DNA of 64,000 nt, taken from contig NC_090698.1 of assembly GCF_040954835.1 (NCBI RefSeq), positions 27,209,501 through 27,273,500 on the forward strand, written 5' to 3'. The notes under the pieces were generated by a model that saw only the letters and a program-made list of their open reading frames with translations, did not search any database and was not told the origin of the DNA. Origin of the DNA: Lepisosteus oculatus. Taxonomy: Eukaryota; Chordata; Actinopteri; Semionotiformes; Lepisosteidae. Position numbers and translations under genes: made by a program. Below are positions 38,501 to 50,500 of this stretch, in pieces (position 1 is the first letter of the stretch; each line of letters starts with the position of its first letter).

Positions 38501-41500
38501 AACAAGACTAAACAAAAAAGGGTAAACAGTGTAGGAAAAACAAATCCATAGGATTTCCACTTAACTGTATTTAAGTATTAAGTATAAAATTTAAGTATAA
38601 ATGCTTTGTTTAAACAATTTTAACAGTTACCATTCAGAAAGAAACAAACGTTTTCCTGCTAGGAAAATTATATCAATTTCTGTTCCATCTGATGTAACTC
38701 TAATCCAAGCCACTGCCTTCTTGTTTGTTGGCAGCTTCATGAAAGTGAATCTGCTTATGTGATATCTCAGCATTTCTGATCGACACATTCTGCTGGGTTT
38801 TCAAAGTCAACTGGTTAAATCTCAGTTGAAAATTATAAATTTACTTACATCAGGAAGTATGTTCTTTAAAAACCCAAGGCTTCTGTAAGCGCTCCTGAAG
38901 TCATGGCCCCATTCAGAGATACAGTGAGCTTCATCTATTGCTAACAGTGTGATGCCTGGAAGAAACACACACAAACACACAGTGCATTTACGTGGTCACT
39001 ACAATCAGCATGCACAATATTATCACAGTGAGGAAGCAGAAAGAATATAATGTGCTTGCACACTGCGCTTTATGATGGCGGGTTCATGGGTGAGTTTAGG
39101 CAGCTCGGGCTCTCCCAGTGACAGAGTGACCACTGAAACCCCATGGGTGAGATTCAGTGAGGTCAGTGTGATCCCAGAGTTCCTAGCTGCGATCTGAAAT
39201 GTGAAAAACATTGGCTATTCCAAATGGGGATGTACATATATTATTCACCATTTTTCTAGGATATACTGTATCAACAAAACCTAAAACAAAGTTTTCAAAG
39301 TTTATTGTTTTACATTATTGTCACACAATACCACTGTGTCTGAGAAACATTGTGGTGCCTGATGGACACATTTCACAAGTGTATCAAATGTCTTTTCGGA
39401 AGCTTTGCACTGGTTGCTCTGTACAGCAAACTACCTAGGCAGAGGAACATGAAAGAAAACAGAACAATTCAACCATGGAAGACACTAAGATTACTGCTGA
39501 GTGTAAAAATACAGGAAAATACTCTTTTACCAGTAGAATGCATTGTCTAAAAACCAAACATACTGTGAATTATACTCCGGGTGAAAAAAGCATATGCCAT
39601 TATTATTGCATAACACTAATTTTTGTCAGTTACTTATTGACTAAAGAACTTTATCTTCAGGGGCTGCTGCAGTACATCCCGTCATACAACACTGTTATCA
39701 CTACCTGCCAGAGCAGACTTAAAGTGAGGAAAACAAATAGATGTGCAAAGCATATGTGAAAAAGCAGCAATTTCCTGCCGATAGTAACTCCTTTAATGAT
39801 TCAGTGGTGAACGTAGTGAAGTAAAAAAATGATTAACTTTCACAGCAACCGGCACACAGAAGTGATCTGAATCTACTGTGCTTAATTGGGTGCTAAGCTC
39901 AGACAGTCAATATATCTTTCTTCACAGCATAAGGAATACATCACATCAAATATGATGGAAACTATGGTTTTTTGGCATTTTACTGTTTAAGCTATGGCAT
40001 TTAATAAGCTGCATGGGGGACAAGTGCAATGTTCTACAAAACACCCTGAAGAGGGACCTGTATTTTCTTGTGGCAATCAGAAATAAAGAAAAGGCAAACT
40101 GTTGATTTACAGTACATGCTCTTAATTTGTGAGCATTTGGTTAAACACAACATGGTGGAGCAGCGGTTAGCATTTCTGCCTCAGAGCATTTGGGCCCTGG
40201 GTTCAGCTCCTATGGTGCTGTCTGTACGGAGTTTGTATGTTCTCCACCTGTCCGCCTAGGTTTCCTCCTGGTCTTCTGGTTTCACAGTCCAAAGACAGTC
40301 TGGTATATTAATTGGTTTCTGTTAAATTTGGCCCTGGTGTGAATGTGTATATGCTTGTGTCTGTGTGTGCCCGGAAATGGACCGGTGTTCTGTCCATGTG
40401 GTATCCTGCCTCGGACCTGTTAAATTACCAATTAAATCAAATTTGTTCTTGAAGCATTTTAAACCATCCATCCATTTTCAAACTGCTTTATTCAATCCAA
40501 GGTCACAGGCCCACTGGAGCCTACACCCCACCACGTTATTTTAAAAATGACTTCATCTCACATTAATAAAAAAGTGCAAATGTTTTTATTTGGGTCTTCA
40601 TCCCTTTGTTGGGAGTGGGGCTGGAAAGCATCCTCCTTTATTTACATCCATTCTTTTAAGACATTATTTTTTAATTTATGCTTTTGGGATTTAGGCTGCA
40701 CTTTTCAGGAACATGTTTGCTGCTTAAATTGAGAACTACCTAATTTAAACAATTTAAACAATCCATCTTTGTTGACTTGGATTCCCTGTAATACATCAAG
40801 ACCTACTGACTGAGAAAATGCCAAGGGCTATATAATTACTCGTGAAACCAATTTGCTGCTTTCCTGGTTCATTAACTCAGCAATAACCCCTTCTGATGTA
40901 CTCATAGGAAAAGGAAAGGTGTCCCATAGACTTCAGACTCGATCAGCAGGGCCACCTACTGAGAGAACAGGGCAGTTTAAGCATGCACAACAGTTGTGAC
41001 TTACCGACATCACTGTCAAGCTGTCTGATCAGTGCCGCGTTGCCTGAGCAAAACTCTGGAGTCATGTATACCACTCGAAAATGGCCCCTTCAGACAAGAG
41101 ATAGCAGATCACCACAAATAACCTCACATTTCACATTATTTTACTGAGGATTTCACAAATGTGACTGACAACCCATACAAATTCATATTAAAGCATACTG
41201 ACAACTTGCTTTGAAAACAATGCACACAGTATGAAAACAAAAAAAAATGCACATGCAAAAAAACAGGAAAGGGGGATACTGAAAAAGAGTCCTGATGTGA
41301 GAAATATTATCTGACCATGCTGTCACAATTGTAGACCTAGAAAAATTTAATTTAGCTGGATGTCTTTGAAAACCAATTTCTGTAAATGAACTCAAGTAAA
41401 CTGCAGTTTACGGTTATCCCCGTCTCCATCCGTCTTTAAAAAAAGATTTTTTAGCTGTGGGTAGACCTATTAAGAAGTCAAGCCAAACACATAATCACAG

Positions 41501-44500
41501 CCACAATGCACCAAAGTGCTCTATTATAAGACACTCCAAAAACGTGTACAGATAAGTACCAGGTATAGGTTGGAGTGGATTGGGTGAAATCTTCATATGG
41601 AACCCAAGGTAAGGTTTTGCATACATCTTATATGCAAATTTTGACGCTCAGTGCTTTAAGAGGAAGTTGCCGGAGCACTGGGATTCAAAGGCATAAGGAT
41701 TAAATTCAATAAAACAGCTTCTGCGACTGGACTGGTACTGCACCACCTGACCAATGTCAGGTCTGAACAGACGATATAGTTTTAAAAACTGCCCTGCCCT
41801 GGAATTTCAATTAAATTTAACTGAAATTGATTTTTAAAATAATTAAGTAAATAAATCTGAGTACGATATCCTCACGACTAAGCTTTCACTTTGGAAGAAG
41901 CTACTTGTAAAATTATTTTAAGTAATGCACTGAGTGGCCTCTAAAATAGAAAGTTCATATGCAAACGGTAATTATACGTCAATGGTTGAAATCAGGAAAC
42001 ATATTTTCCAGTCATGAATGTCTGTAACAATCAACTTTCCGCATCATCTGCTTTCTTGAAATTGATTTCCTGAGATATTTCAATAAACATCTGAGCAATT
42101 CTTGTACCAAAAATTATAACAACTGACCACCAAATGGGGTATAGGCTTATTTTCATTTTTTATAGATTGGATACTAATGATAATCGGATCTATGACAATC
42201 ACTATACCTACACTATACTCCTCTCATATATGTTATTAATAAATAATATGGTATATCCAATGACAAAAACTCACCAGAACTTACCTTTTTAAATCCATAA
42301 AGACATTGTCTGTCTGAGCTGATCCAAGGAAACATGCTGGAATGTTAGACATCCTGAAAAAAAACAGGACATGCCTTTGATCTATCTGATCTTAAACTCC
42401 TGAAGTTTTCTGGAATATATACACTGTAAACCATGATATAACCTAGATGTTCTGTCATCTATTTTAAACTAGAACTCTAAAATTAAAGTTGGAATATCCA
42501 ACTAAAAAGGCTTGCCTCCTCACAATGTCATACAATAGTAATATGTTGGACTACAGCTTTAGCCATGAGTATACAAAAAACTCACCTTAGTCACACACTC
42601 ACTTCTAAGAAAAGGTTTTCCATTAAAGGCATTCAGAACAAACCCTTGGGGAATAACTTATAATTGGTTGGATAAATGAATTTAAACTTTAAAAAAATTA
42701 TGATGAAATTAAATCTGCAATTATATCCATATTTTATACGTTAAGGGCTAAAATCATTGATTGGGAGGCGAACTAGTATTTAAACAGTAGCCAGCCACCT
42801 GTCTTAAAGTGTCTTTAATTCAACAGGAGTCTTGTACCACCTGGTGGTAATTTTCCACCATGCCCACCTCAGGTGGTTCAAGACTGCATAAACTGTGATC
42901 TGGCAAGTGCTGGAGAGCGCAGTCATAGAGTTTGCTGCTTTTCAAGCTTTATTCTCTTTGTTTCTGGACCCTTTGCCCTGACTTCATTCTCTGGATTATA
43001 TTCTGGTGCTCTGTACTGTGTCTCTTGGTTTTAGAACTTTCTTGCCCCCATTTACAGCTCTGGACTGCGTTTGCCTGGACCACGCTTGCCTGTTCTCACA
43101 TTCACTGCTTCAGCCTCTCTCTACCGCTTGCTCTGTGCACCCGCAGCTGCATGCCTGTCAGACGTGTCTAGCAGCCCTCTCTTGAGGTTATGTTATGGAC
43201 ACAATCTGCTGCCTTTGTCTTGTAAGAGCAGCGGACACACTACAAATCCAGATTGGTCCATCACTTGAAAAAGTTGGCTATGCAAAAGCAATTATTTCTG
43301 CCTTGTTATTCTTAGGTATCCATAAGAGCCTCACCACTTCTGTGAGCTATCTTGGACCAACTCTGCTCAAAACTACCAGTCATGTGTGAATGAGGCTAAA
43401 CCATCTTATAATAAGTCCAGTGGTGGTTGCAGAAGTCATAAGAAATTTGGGCCATACAAAATAATAGAACAAGTGTACATTTTGCTCTGTACCTTTTACA
43501 AAAAGTGGTAAGGTGCAAGAAAAACATTTACAAAAAAAAACAATTAAACCCCACAGCCCCTGGAGTAACACAAAATAAAGGCGATAGGCCACTCACTTCA
43601 GCTGAAGTACTTGGTCCTCCATGAGAGCAATAAGAGGAGAGATGACAATGCCAACTCCTCCACAGTATACTGGGGGGAACTGAAAGCACAAGCTCTTCCC
43701 ATAACCTTCACAGAACAAAAACAGCAGTCCAGCTGATTAACAGCACAGTAAAAACACATTGACTTAGACATTTGAGGAACTGTTTATCAGACAAGGAAAC
43801 AAAATAGCTTTCCTCTGAAAGGGTATTTTGTTTTCATTTTGCCGGAAGTTAAAAGTTAAGCGGTTTGTGTATCTATCAAAGACAGCAAAAAACACTTACA
43901 ATTGTGCACCCTTAAACAATTTCCCAGGCACCTGAGCATTACAATATCGATCAGACATGCCTATACATCTAAATGTGCAGTACACAGTCTTTGAAACTTT
44001 TGTGCAATGTTCAATCGCAAAGACCAAGTGCAAAATTACAGCCAAAACCTGCAACTTTAAAATGTATTAAGCAGAATGCAGGTCAAGCTAAGGATACATT
44101 ATGTATTTTGACATGGCTCCTTAAAGAAGATAATGAAATACAAGCAGGAATGCAACGAAGAGCCTATATGAAAACACTTAAATTATACATATACAGAATC
44201 GTGCAAACTATCCATATCCATCATCCAGGTGGATGCTGCACATTGGTGGTGGTGGAGGGGAGTCCCCATTACCTGTAAAGCGCTTTGAGTGGAGTGTCCA
44301 GAAAAGCGCTATATAAGTATAAGCAATTATTATCATTATTAATTGCTTAGAGGTGGCTCTGTGGCTCGGAGAGGTGGCTCTGTGGCTAAGGATCTGCGCC
44401 TGTGACTGGAAGTTGCCGGTTCAAATCCCGCAGCCGGCAGAGGAATCCTACTCCGTTGGGCCCCTGAGCAAGGCCCTTAACCCCAACTGCTCCAGGGGCG

Positions 44501-47500
44501 CCGTACAATGGCAGACCCTGTGCTCTGACCCCAAGCTTCTCTCCCTGTCTGTGTGTCTGTGTCTCCATGGAGAAAAGCTGGGGCATGCGAAAAGATGAAT
44601 TCCTAATGCAAGAAATGTAGGGCTAATAAAGAAACATTGACATATTATTATTATCCTTCCTATGGTGTATTCAGACTGTGAACTCAATATTTCCTGTACA
44701 CCACTCTGGCAGCAATTAACAGCCACATTCCCCCCAGACTTTACACACTGGCTCGGAGCACTTTTTGCGCCTTATTCTTTGCAGATCTGCACAAGTGCTC
44801 TGAAGTTGCTTTGGGATCACTTTAGGACTGTAGTTTTTATGTCTTCCCGCAGGTACCTACTAGAATTCAAGTTGCAACTTTGACAGAGTTGCGCAAAGAC
44901 ATTCAGTTTTGTATTCTTTTGTACTTTTGTTTTAAGTTTTAGGTTTGAAGCAGTTTTCCAGTAAGAATTATCAGTACTTTGGTCCTTTTGTAACTAAGAC
45001 ATAATGCTGCCACCTATGCCTGACAATAGGGATAGTGTCAACCAAGTGATGTACTATGCTGTATTTGTGCCAGATTGCTTTAATTTTAGACTAGAAAGTT
45101 CCCATTTCATCTGTAGACCATAGAACATTTTACAAATTACCTGTAGTATCACTTAGGTGCTCTGTTTGCAAACCTCATGCAAGATTTAAAATGTTCAATA
45201 CAAGCTAACTGTCTGAAAGATATTGTTGACCCATGGGGTCACAGAGGTCCAGCCATGGACCTCTGTTACTCTGAACTAATGACAACTCAAATTTACCATG
45301 CTCAAAAAAACATGATGGGTCTTAGAAACTGAAATGTTTTTAGACTCTTCTCCTGATCTGTGGCTTTATACAATGTAATCCCTGAGTTATTCTGAAAGCT
45401 CATTGGTCTGCATGGCTGAATCTTTGATTGAAATTCACTACCTCACTGAGGGACCTCACAGAGACAGGTGTTTTTATTCTGAAATAATGAGATACACTAT
45501 TATTGCACACAGGCACAGGCCCTAATTGTGTGGCTCACTGAGGTAATTTTGTGCAACAAAATTAATTTTGGCTTGCCGTTGCAAAGGGTGTGAACACTTA
45601 AACAATCGAGATCTTACTATTATTTATATTATCTATTTAGTTCCTTATGTTTTATTTTTGCTTTGAATATGTGGTGGAGGTTGTCTATATAACATACTGT
45701 ATATTAAATCCTACTTCAAAGTGTCCTTACTGCAAACTTTAAAAGCTTCAAAATGTGAAAACTTTTCACAAAGCAAAGCATATTATATAATAAATGACAA
45801 ACCTCATACAGTAAACTGCAAGCTAAAGGTCTCATTTACATATATATTGCATATATTGTGGCTATAAAATGTGCCTTTCTGCTACTTAACTCAGTAGTAA
45901 GAACAGTTTCTAGTTTTGTGGATTTAACCAACCTTACACCATTTTCCACCTCACCAAAAGGAGTGAACACATACTAAGTTAAAAAGAAGATAAATGAATT
46001 TCCAGTGATAAGTACATCTGAACTATTCTGTGGATGGAAGAGCAAAACAGCAAGCATGTGCAAGTGCAATTCTGAGATCCATATTCATTAAACACTCCAG
46101 CACTAGAAAAGAGTATAAAACAGTAAGGACATGTAGGATACTTTTCCTTAGGTCCTGAATGCACCCTATTCTCCATTCTGTAATATCTCCATTTTGTACA
46201 AGGTAAACATAATTGATATTTTGTCAATTGTCATTATTCAGGAAGCACGGCTCACCTGTTGCCATGACAACAAGGTTATCTCTCCTTTCCTGAAGCACTG
46301 AGTGAATCACTTTCCATTGTACTCTGAAAATAAACAAAATCCATTTTCATTTCTTATACAGAGTACAAGAAGGATTACCCAGAGAGATAAGACCCAACTG
46401 AACGTCACCAGAAGTATTTGCAAACTTTAATATAACACCTACCGGAAACAGTAGTCACTTTCTACATAACACAGATGTGCCAGTTATATGTTCAAAAGTC
46501 AATTGTGAGAGATCAGGAAACAAAACATAATGAAGTCCCAACAGTTAAGATGTAAAAGGCCTTAATTGATTTTTTTGACTAACGAATGCCAAACTACAGA
46601 AAACGAACAAAAAAATTTGCTCTGCTATGCAAAATGTCTTATACATCTATTACAATACAGAACACGTACATTAATAACGTCAACAAATGGCTCAAAGCTT
46701 CCACTAGGGATTTCTACTATTATTACAATTTAATTCACCCTGATCAAAATTGGAAAACCTAACTACGGCTCAAGGAAAACTATACATAAGCAGGCAATAG
46801 GTAATGTTGTAGCAGCCAATCCATCACATTTACCAATCTAATCTGCTGCAGGATTCATTGAATTAATTGTCAGGTGCCCCTTGTTTATACATCATTTGCT
46901 CTGCTGTACTCATCCAAAAAGCTGCAGGGCTACTTTATGTCCAACAAAGTACAGCTCTGTCAGGATTAACTGTTAGCTCAATATAACCTCAACAGAAGAT
47001 TTCCAAGGAATTGTGATTTTACAAAGAGACAAACTGAAAGAAAGACAGAAAATAAAATATTATTAAATAATTGATAAAAGCACAGCAGACAAAACAAAGA
47101 GGGAACTGAAATAACAAAAGTAAACTTTTTAATTCTATATTAAATGGAATGGAAATTGGCATACTCTTAGTGAACTAGACAACAGTCAGCCATAAATGTC
47201 ACTGAATTGGCATTGGATTAGCATCATAATTTTTTTTTTGAAAGTGTGAAAGACAAGGAACGTATGTATGGAGTTAACTAGTATTATCTATTTTTAAGCA
47301 CCTGCAAGAAATTTGTTTAGTCAGTCTTCAGACCTGTTTTCCAGACACATAAAAATACAAATAAAATCGCAAATAAAAAATGTCATTAAATCAAGAACTG
47401 AAATAAAATCATTTCTGATTTACCTGTGGCTAATGTTTCAAGGTTTCAATGATAAAGTGCAAAACCCTGGAGATCAGCCACCGAAAACTGAAATGCAACA

Positions 47501-50500
47501 GTGGTGACAGTGCCTTCTAAATGTATTGGAAAAGTGAAGTCTAAACTGGGATTGTCACTAGGACCTCGAATAATCATTTCAAACTGATGATGTTGAAGGA
47601 GCAAAACTACTGAAACAATTGGCTGACAGCTGGTCAAGTGTTTGATGTTGGAAAAATAGACACTCAAAATCATTTTCACTTACTTCAACACTTGGAGTTA
47701 GTAGTTAATAGTCAGGATGAAAACCAAAGCATTTTATATTTAGACAAGCAGGCAATTTTGAAGCCATAAAGGCCACAGAACAAATCTGGGCATACTAATA
47801 TTAACAGTATGTAATAAGTTGATGAAGAAAGAAACCACAGCTATAACTACCAATCAGTCAAGCCTGGGTCAGCCAAGAAAAACATACTAAACTGACAGAA
47901 AATGACAAGAGCTGTCAAGGAAACCCCTAAAACTGCTGTCCTAAAATCGCTAACAGCCTCCAGAGCACTGTGGAGCAAGTATCAAAATCCATAGTTTGTA
48001 CTGTACAGGAAACCTCTCGTTAGCAAGACCTATCAGAATTTACAGACAGATGAGGCCATGGTTTGAGCACACTGGACCCCAATAACTTGCTCACTCATCG
48101 TTATTGATGTGACGGCAGCAGCAGAATCAGTTTTATTGTTTGCAGAAACATTCTTCCAGTCTTCACACTGAAGCACTTGGTGATAACTTAGGAGTATCTG
48201 TAGAACTTTGTTTTCACTTTGACATTATAAAGTGTTTTGTATCGATCGATGGCAAAAAATCCCATGTAAATACTTTCTGACCCAAACTACACAATAAAGT
48301 TGGAAAAGTCCAAGGGGTGTGAATATTTTTGACACCCACTGTGCAGATTCTGATGTTGACCAGCAGCCCGGTCTCTCATGAAGGTTAACAAATTGATACA
48401 GTGCTCGCATGACACATTTCAGATTTACACTAGATTTAAGTTTAAGTTTCAAAGTTCTTAATGATGATCATGATTTTTGTTGTTTGTTCCTGATAGCTTT
48501 ATTTTGTTTACATGTTCTTCACAATTTTTAGAAGGGAGATTTGCATCTATTCTTTAATAAACCGGTCATAAAAAGCTTTTAATTAACTACTGTTATATAA
48601 AATTGCATTTTGTACTTAGCCGAACTACAAGTCTGATGAGTGTGCCATTATCAAGTTGGTGTCAATTAGTTTCTACTGATTTAGCATGTATTTTTATATA
48701 ATGTGTGGATTGTGTTTGTTACTTAATGCCTAATGCAACTTTTCTTATCAAAAGAAACAGTTGTTTTTTTACTGATGCAGTTTCAGGAAGTGTTGTAATA
48801 AATTGTGGATACATTAATAACTATTTGTATTACATCTTCAAATTTAGTTTCTCTAAACCTATCCGTGCAGTTAAGCTGTTTGGAAAAACACATGCAAAAA
48901 TACTTGCATTGTTTAAGATCAATACTCACGGTTTGAAACTGGAATGGCCAAAATAAGTCTTCAGGCATTTAATTTGCTTGGAGTTTGGTTCAGGGAGAGA
49001 AGGATCTAGAGGAAACATGAATGTGGATTCAATCCAACATGTCAACAACAGAAAAAAAATATTCACAGCTGCTTCTGTTAATTGAAGCCAAAAGATTAAG
49101 ATTCACACCACACTGTAACCACTACACTTCAGTGTACTGAAAGAGGTTTTTCCTTCTGTGAAGGATTTATAAGACATATGTGATTTAAGTAAGGTTCAAA
49201 AATCAATAATTTGATCACAGTTGAATTCTATCCTCTTTATTTTTGTGCTTTGAGCCCAAGATGTTATAGACAAGAATGGTTTTCAATATCCCAGTAAACA
49301 CCGACATTTTAAAGCCAGTTTTCACAAGCAGACAACAGATATCAAAATGCCTTTTGACAACCCAACTACATCTAATAATGCAAAGGAACAAGTAATAGGT
49401 TTATTCCATGCTGAAAAAAAGAAGAAAGAGAACACAACGTTTCGGCCGTGGAGCCTTCTTCAGGTGTGAGAGAGACAGGGCAGTAGGCAAAGGTAAAGTA
49501 GCGGGAGAACAAAGGTTGGGAGGGAGGAGGAGTGAGAGGCGGGAGCAGGGGACAGAAAGAGAGGCCTCCCTCCCAACCTTTGTTTTCCCGCTACTTTACC
49601 TTTGCCTACTGCCCTGTCTCTCTCACACCTGAAGAAGGCTCCACGGCCGAAACGTTGTGTTCTCTTTCTTCTTTTTTTCAGCATGGAATAAACCTATTAC
49701 TTGTTCCTTTGCAGCCTACGCATGCTGACGCAGCTACCCACCTGAACTACATCTAATAATGCATACACTGAAAGAAACCTACTGAAAAATCTGTAGAATT
49801 CGATAAAGGCAAACACAATTTACCAGGACGTTCTATTTACCAAATTCAATACTCTTCAAACAAAGAGTAGACAAATGACTGAAGCAAACAATTACCAAAC
49901 TCCTCCTCCTCTTCCTCAATGCCTTCATCATCCTCCTCCTCTTCCTTGACCGTTATGGTATCTGTCTGCTCTCTGCTCTGGTCACCTCCACACAGTTCAC
50001 TGTCCAAACATTTCCCCTCGTCCATCTCATCCATACACTGGGAAGAGAAGAATCCATATCAGAAACAAAGTGATGAGAGCCAGACTTTTCACAAAACAAC
50101 ATAATAATTAACAGAGATCAGCTTGCCTGTAAATGGCATTATGATGAATTTGTACTTCAAAGCCTGATTTAAACAAGATGTCCACAAACTAAAAGCTCCA
50201 ATGACTAGTGGTGAGCCTGTGACAAATACAGCATTTGCACATCCTTCAGTACCTGAAGCATTTCACGTTCCAGTTCTTCATCACTTTCAACAACATAGGA
50301 CAGGTCAGCTCCTTCGTCCACTGCGGCCTAATAATGGAAATAATGGTTGTTACAGGTTGTGACTGGGCTACATGTTTCTAGTACGCAAATACTTTCTGCT
50401 GTGATTTCCTTTGGTTACAAAAGCTTCGGGCAATGCAGCACAGATGAGAGTACTCCTAAACATTCAAACCACAGGGTCACAGTCAGGCTGGCCATAAACG

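Larger units (their letters stand above)
36857..49005 (-). other. WRN: WRN exons 11-19: RecQ helicase core
   Basis: Exons 49005-48930, 46323-46256, 43705-43597, 42353-42285, 41087-41005, 38955-38849, 38336-38149, 37497-37323 and 37038-36857. Motif 0 is in '[16 protein letters not shown]'. Walker A is '[14 protein letters not shown]' with Lys518. Motif Ia gives '[14 protein letters not shown]'. Walker B is '[18 protein letters not shown]' (Asp609-Glu610-Ala611-His612) with the RecQ aromatic-rich loop. Motif III is 'VALTATAS', motif IV '[10 protein letters not shown]', and motifs V and VI are in '[20 protein letters not shown]' and '[10 protein letters not shown]' with the arginine finger. Both RecA-like lobes are complete and an active ATPase is expected. 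The introns of this part carry SINE and other repeats but none interrupts an exon. Confidence 0.95.

Noticed and set aside
39023..39211. 62-residue minus-strand open frame with an acceptor-like start in WRN intron 15
   Set aside because: It follows a 'tttcag' on the sense strand of WRN, but there is no good donor. Exons 15 and 16 join in frame without it and match human WRN directly.
49408..49684. Two 74-residue open frames on opposite strands that share their first 32 residues
   Set aside because: They are the product of the inverted repeat, not duplicated genes.
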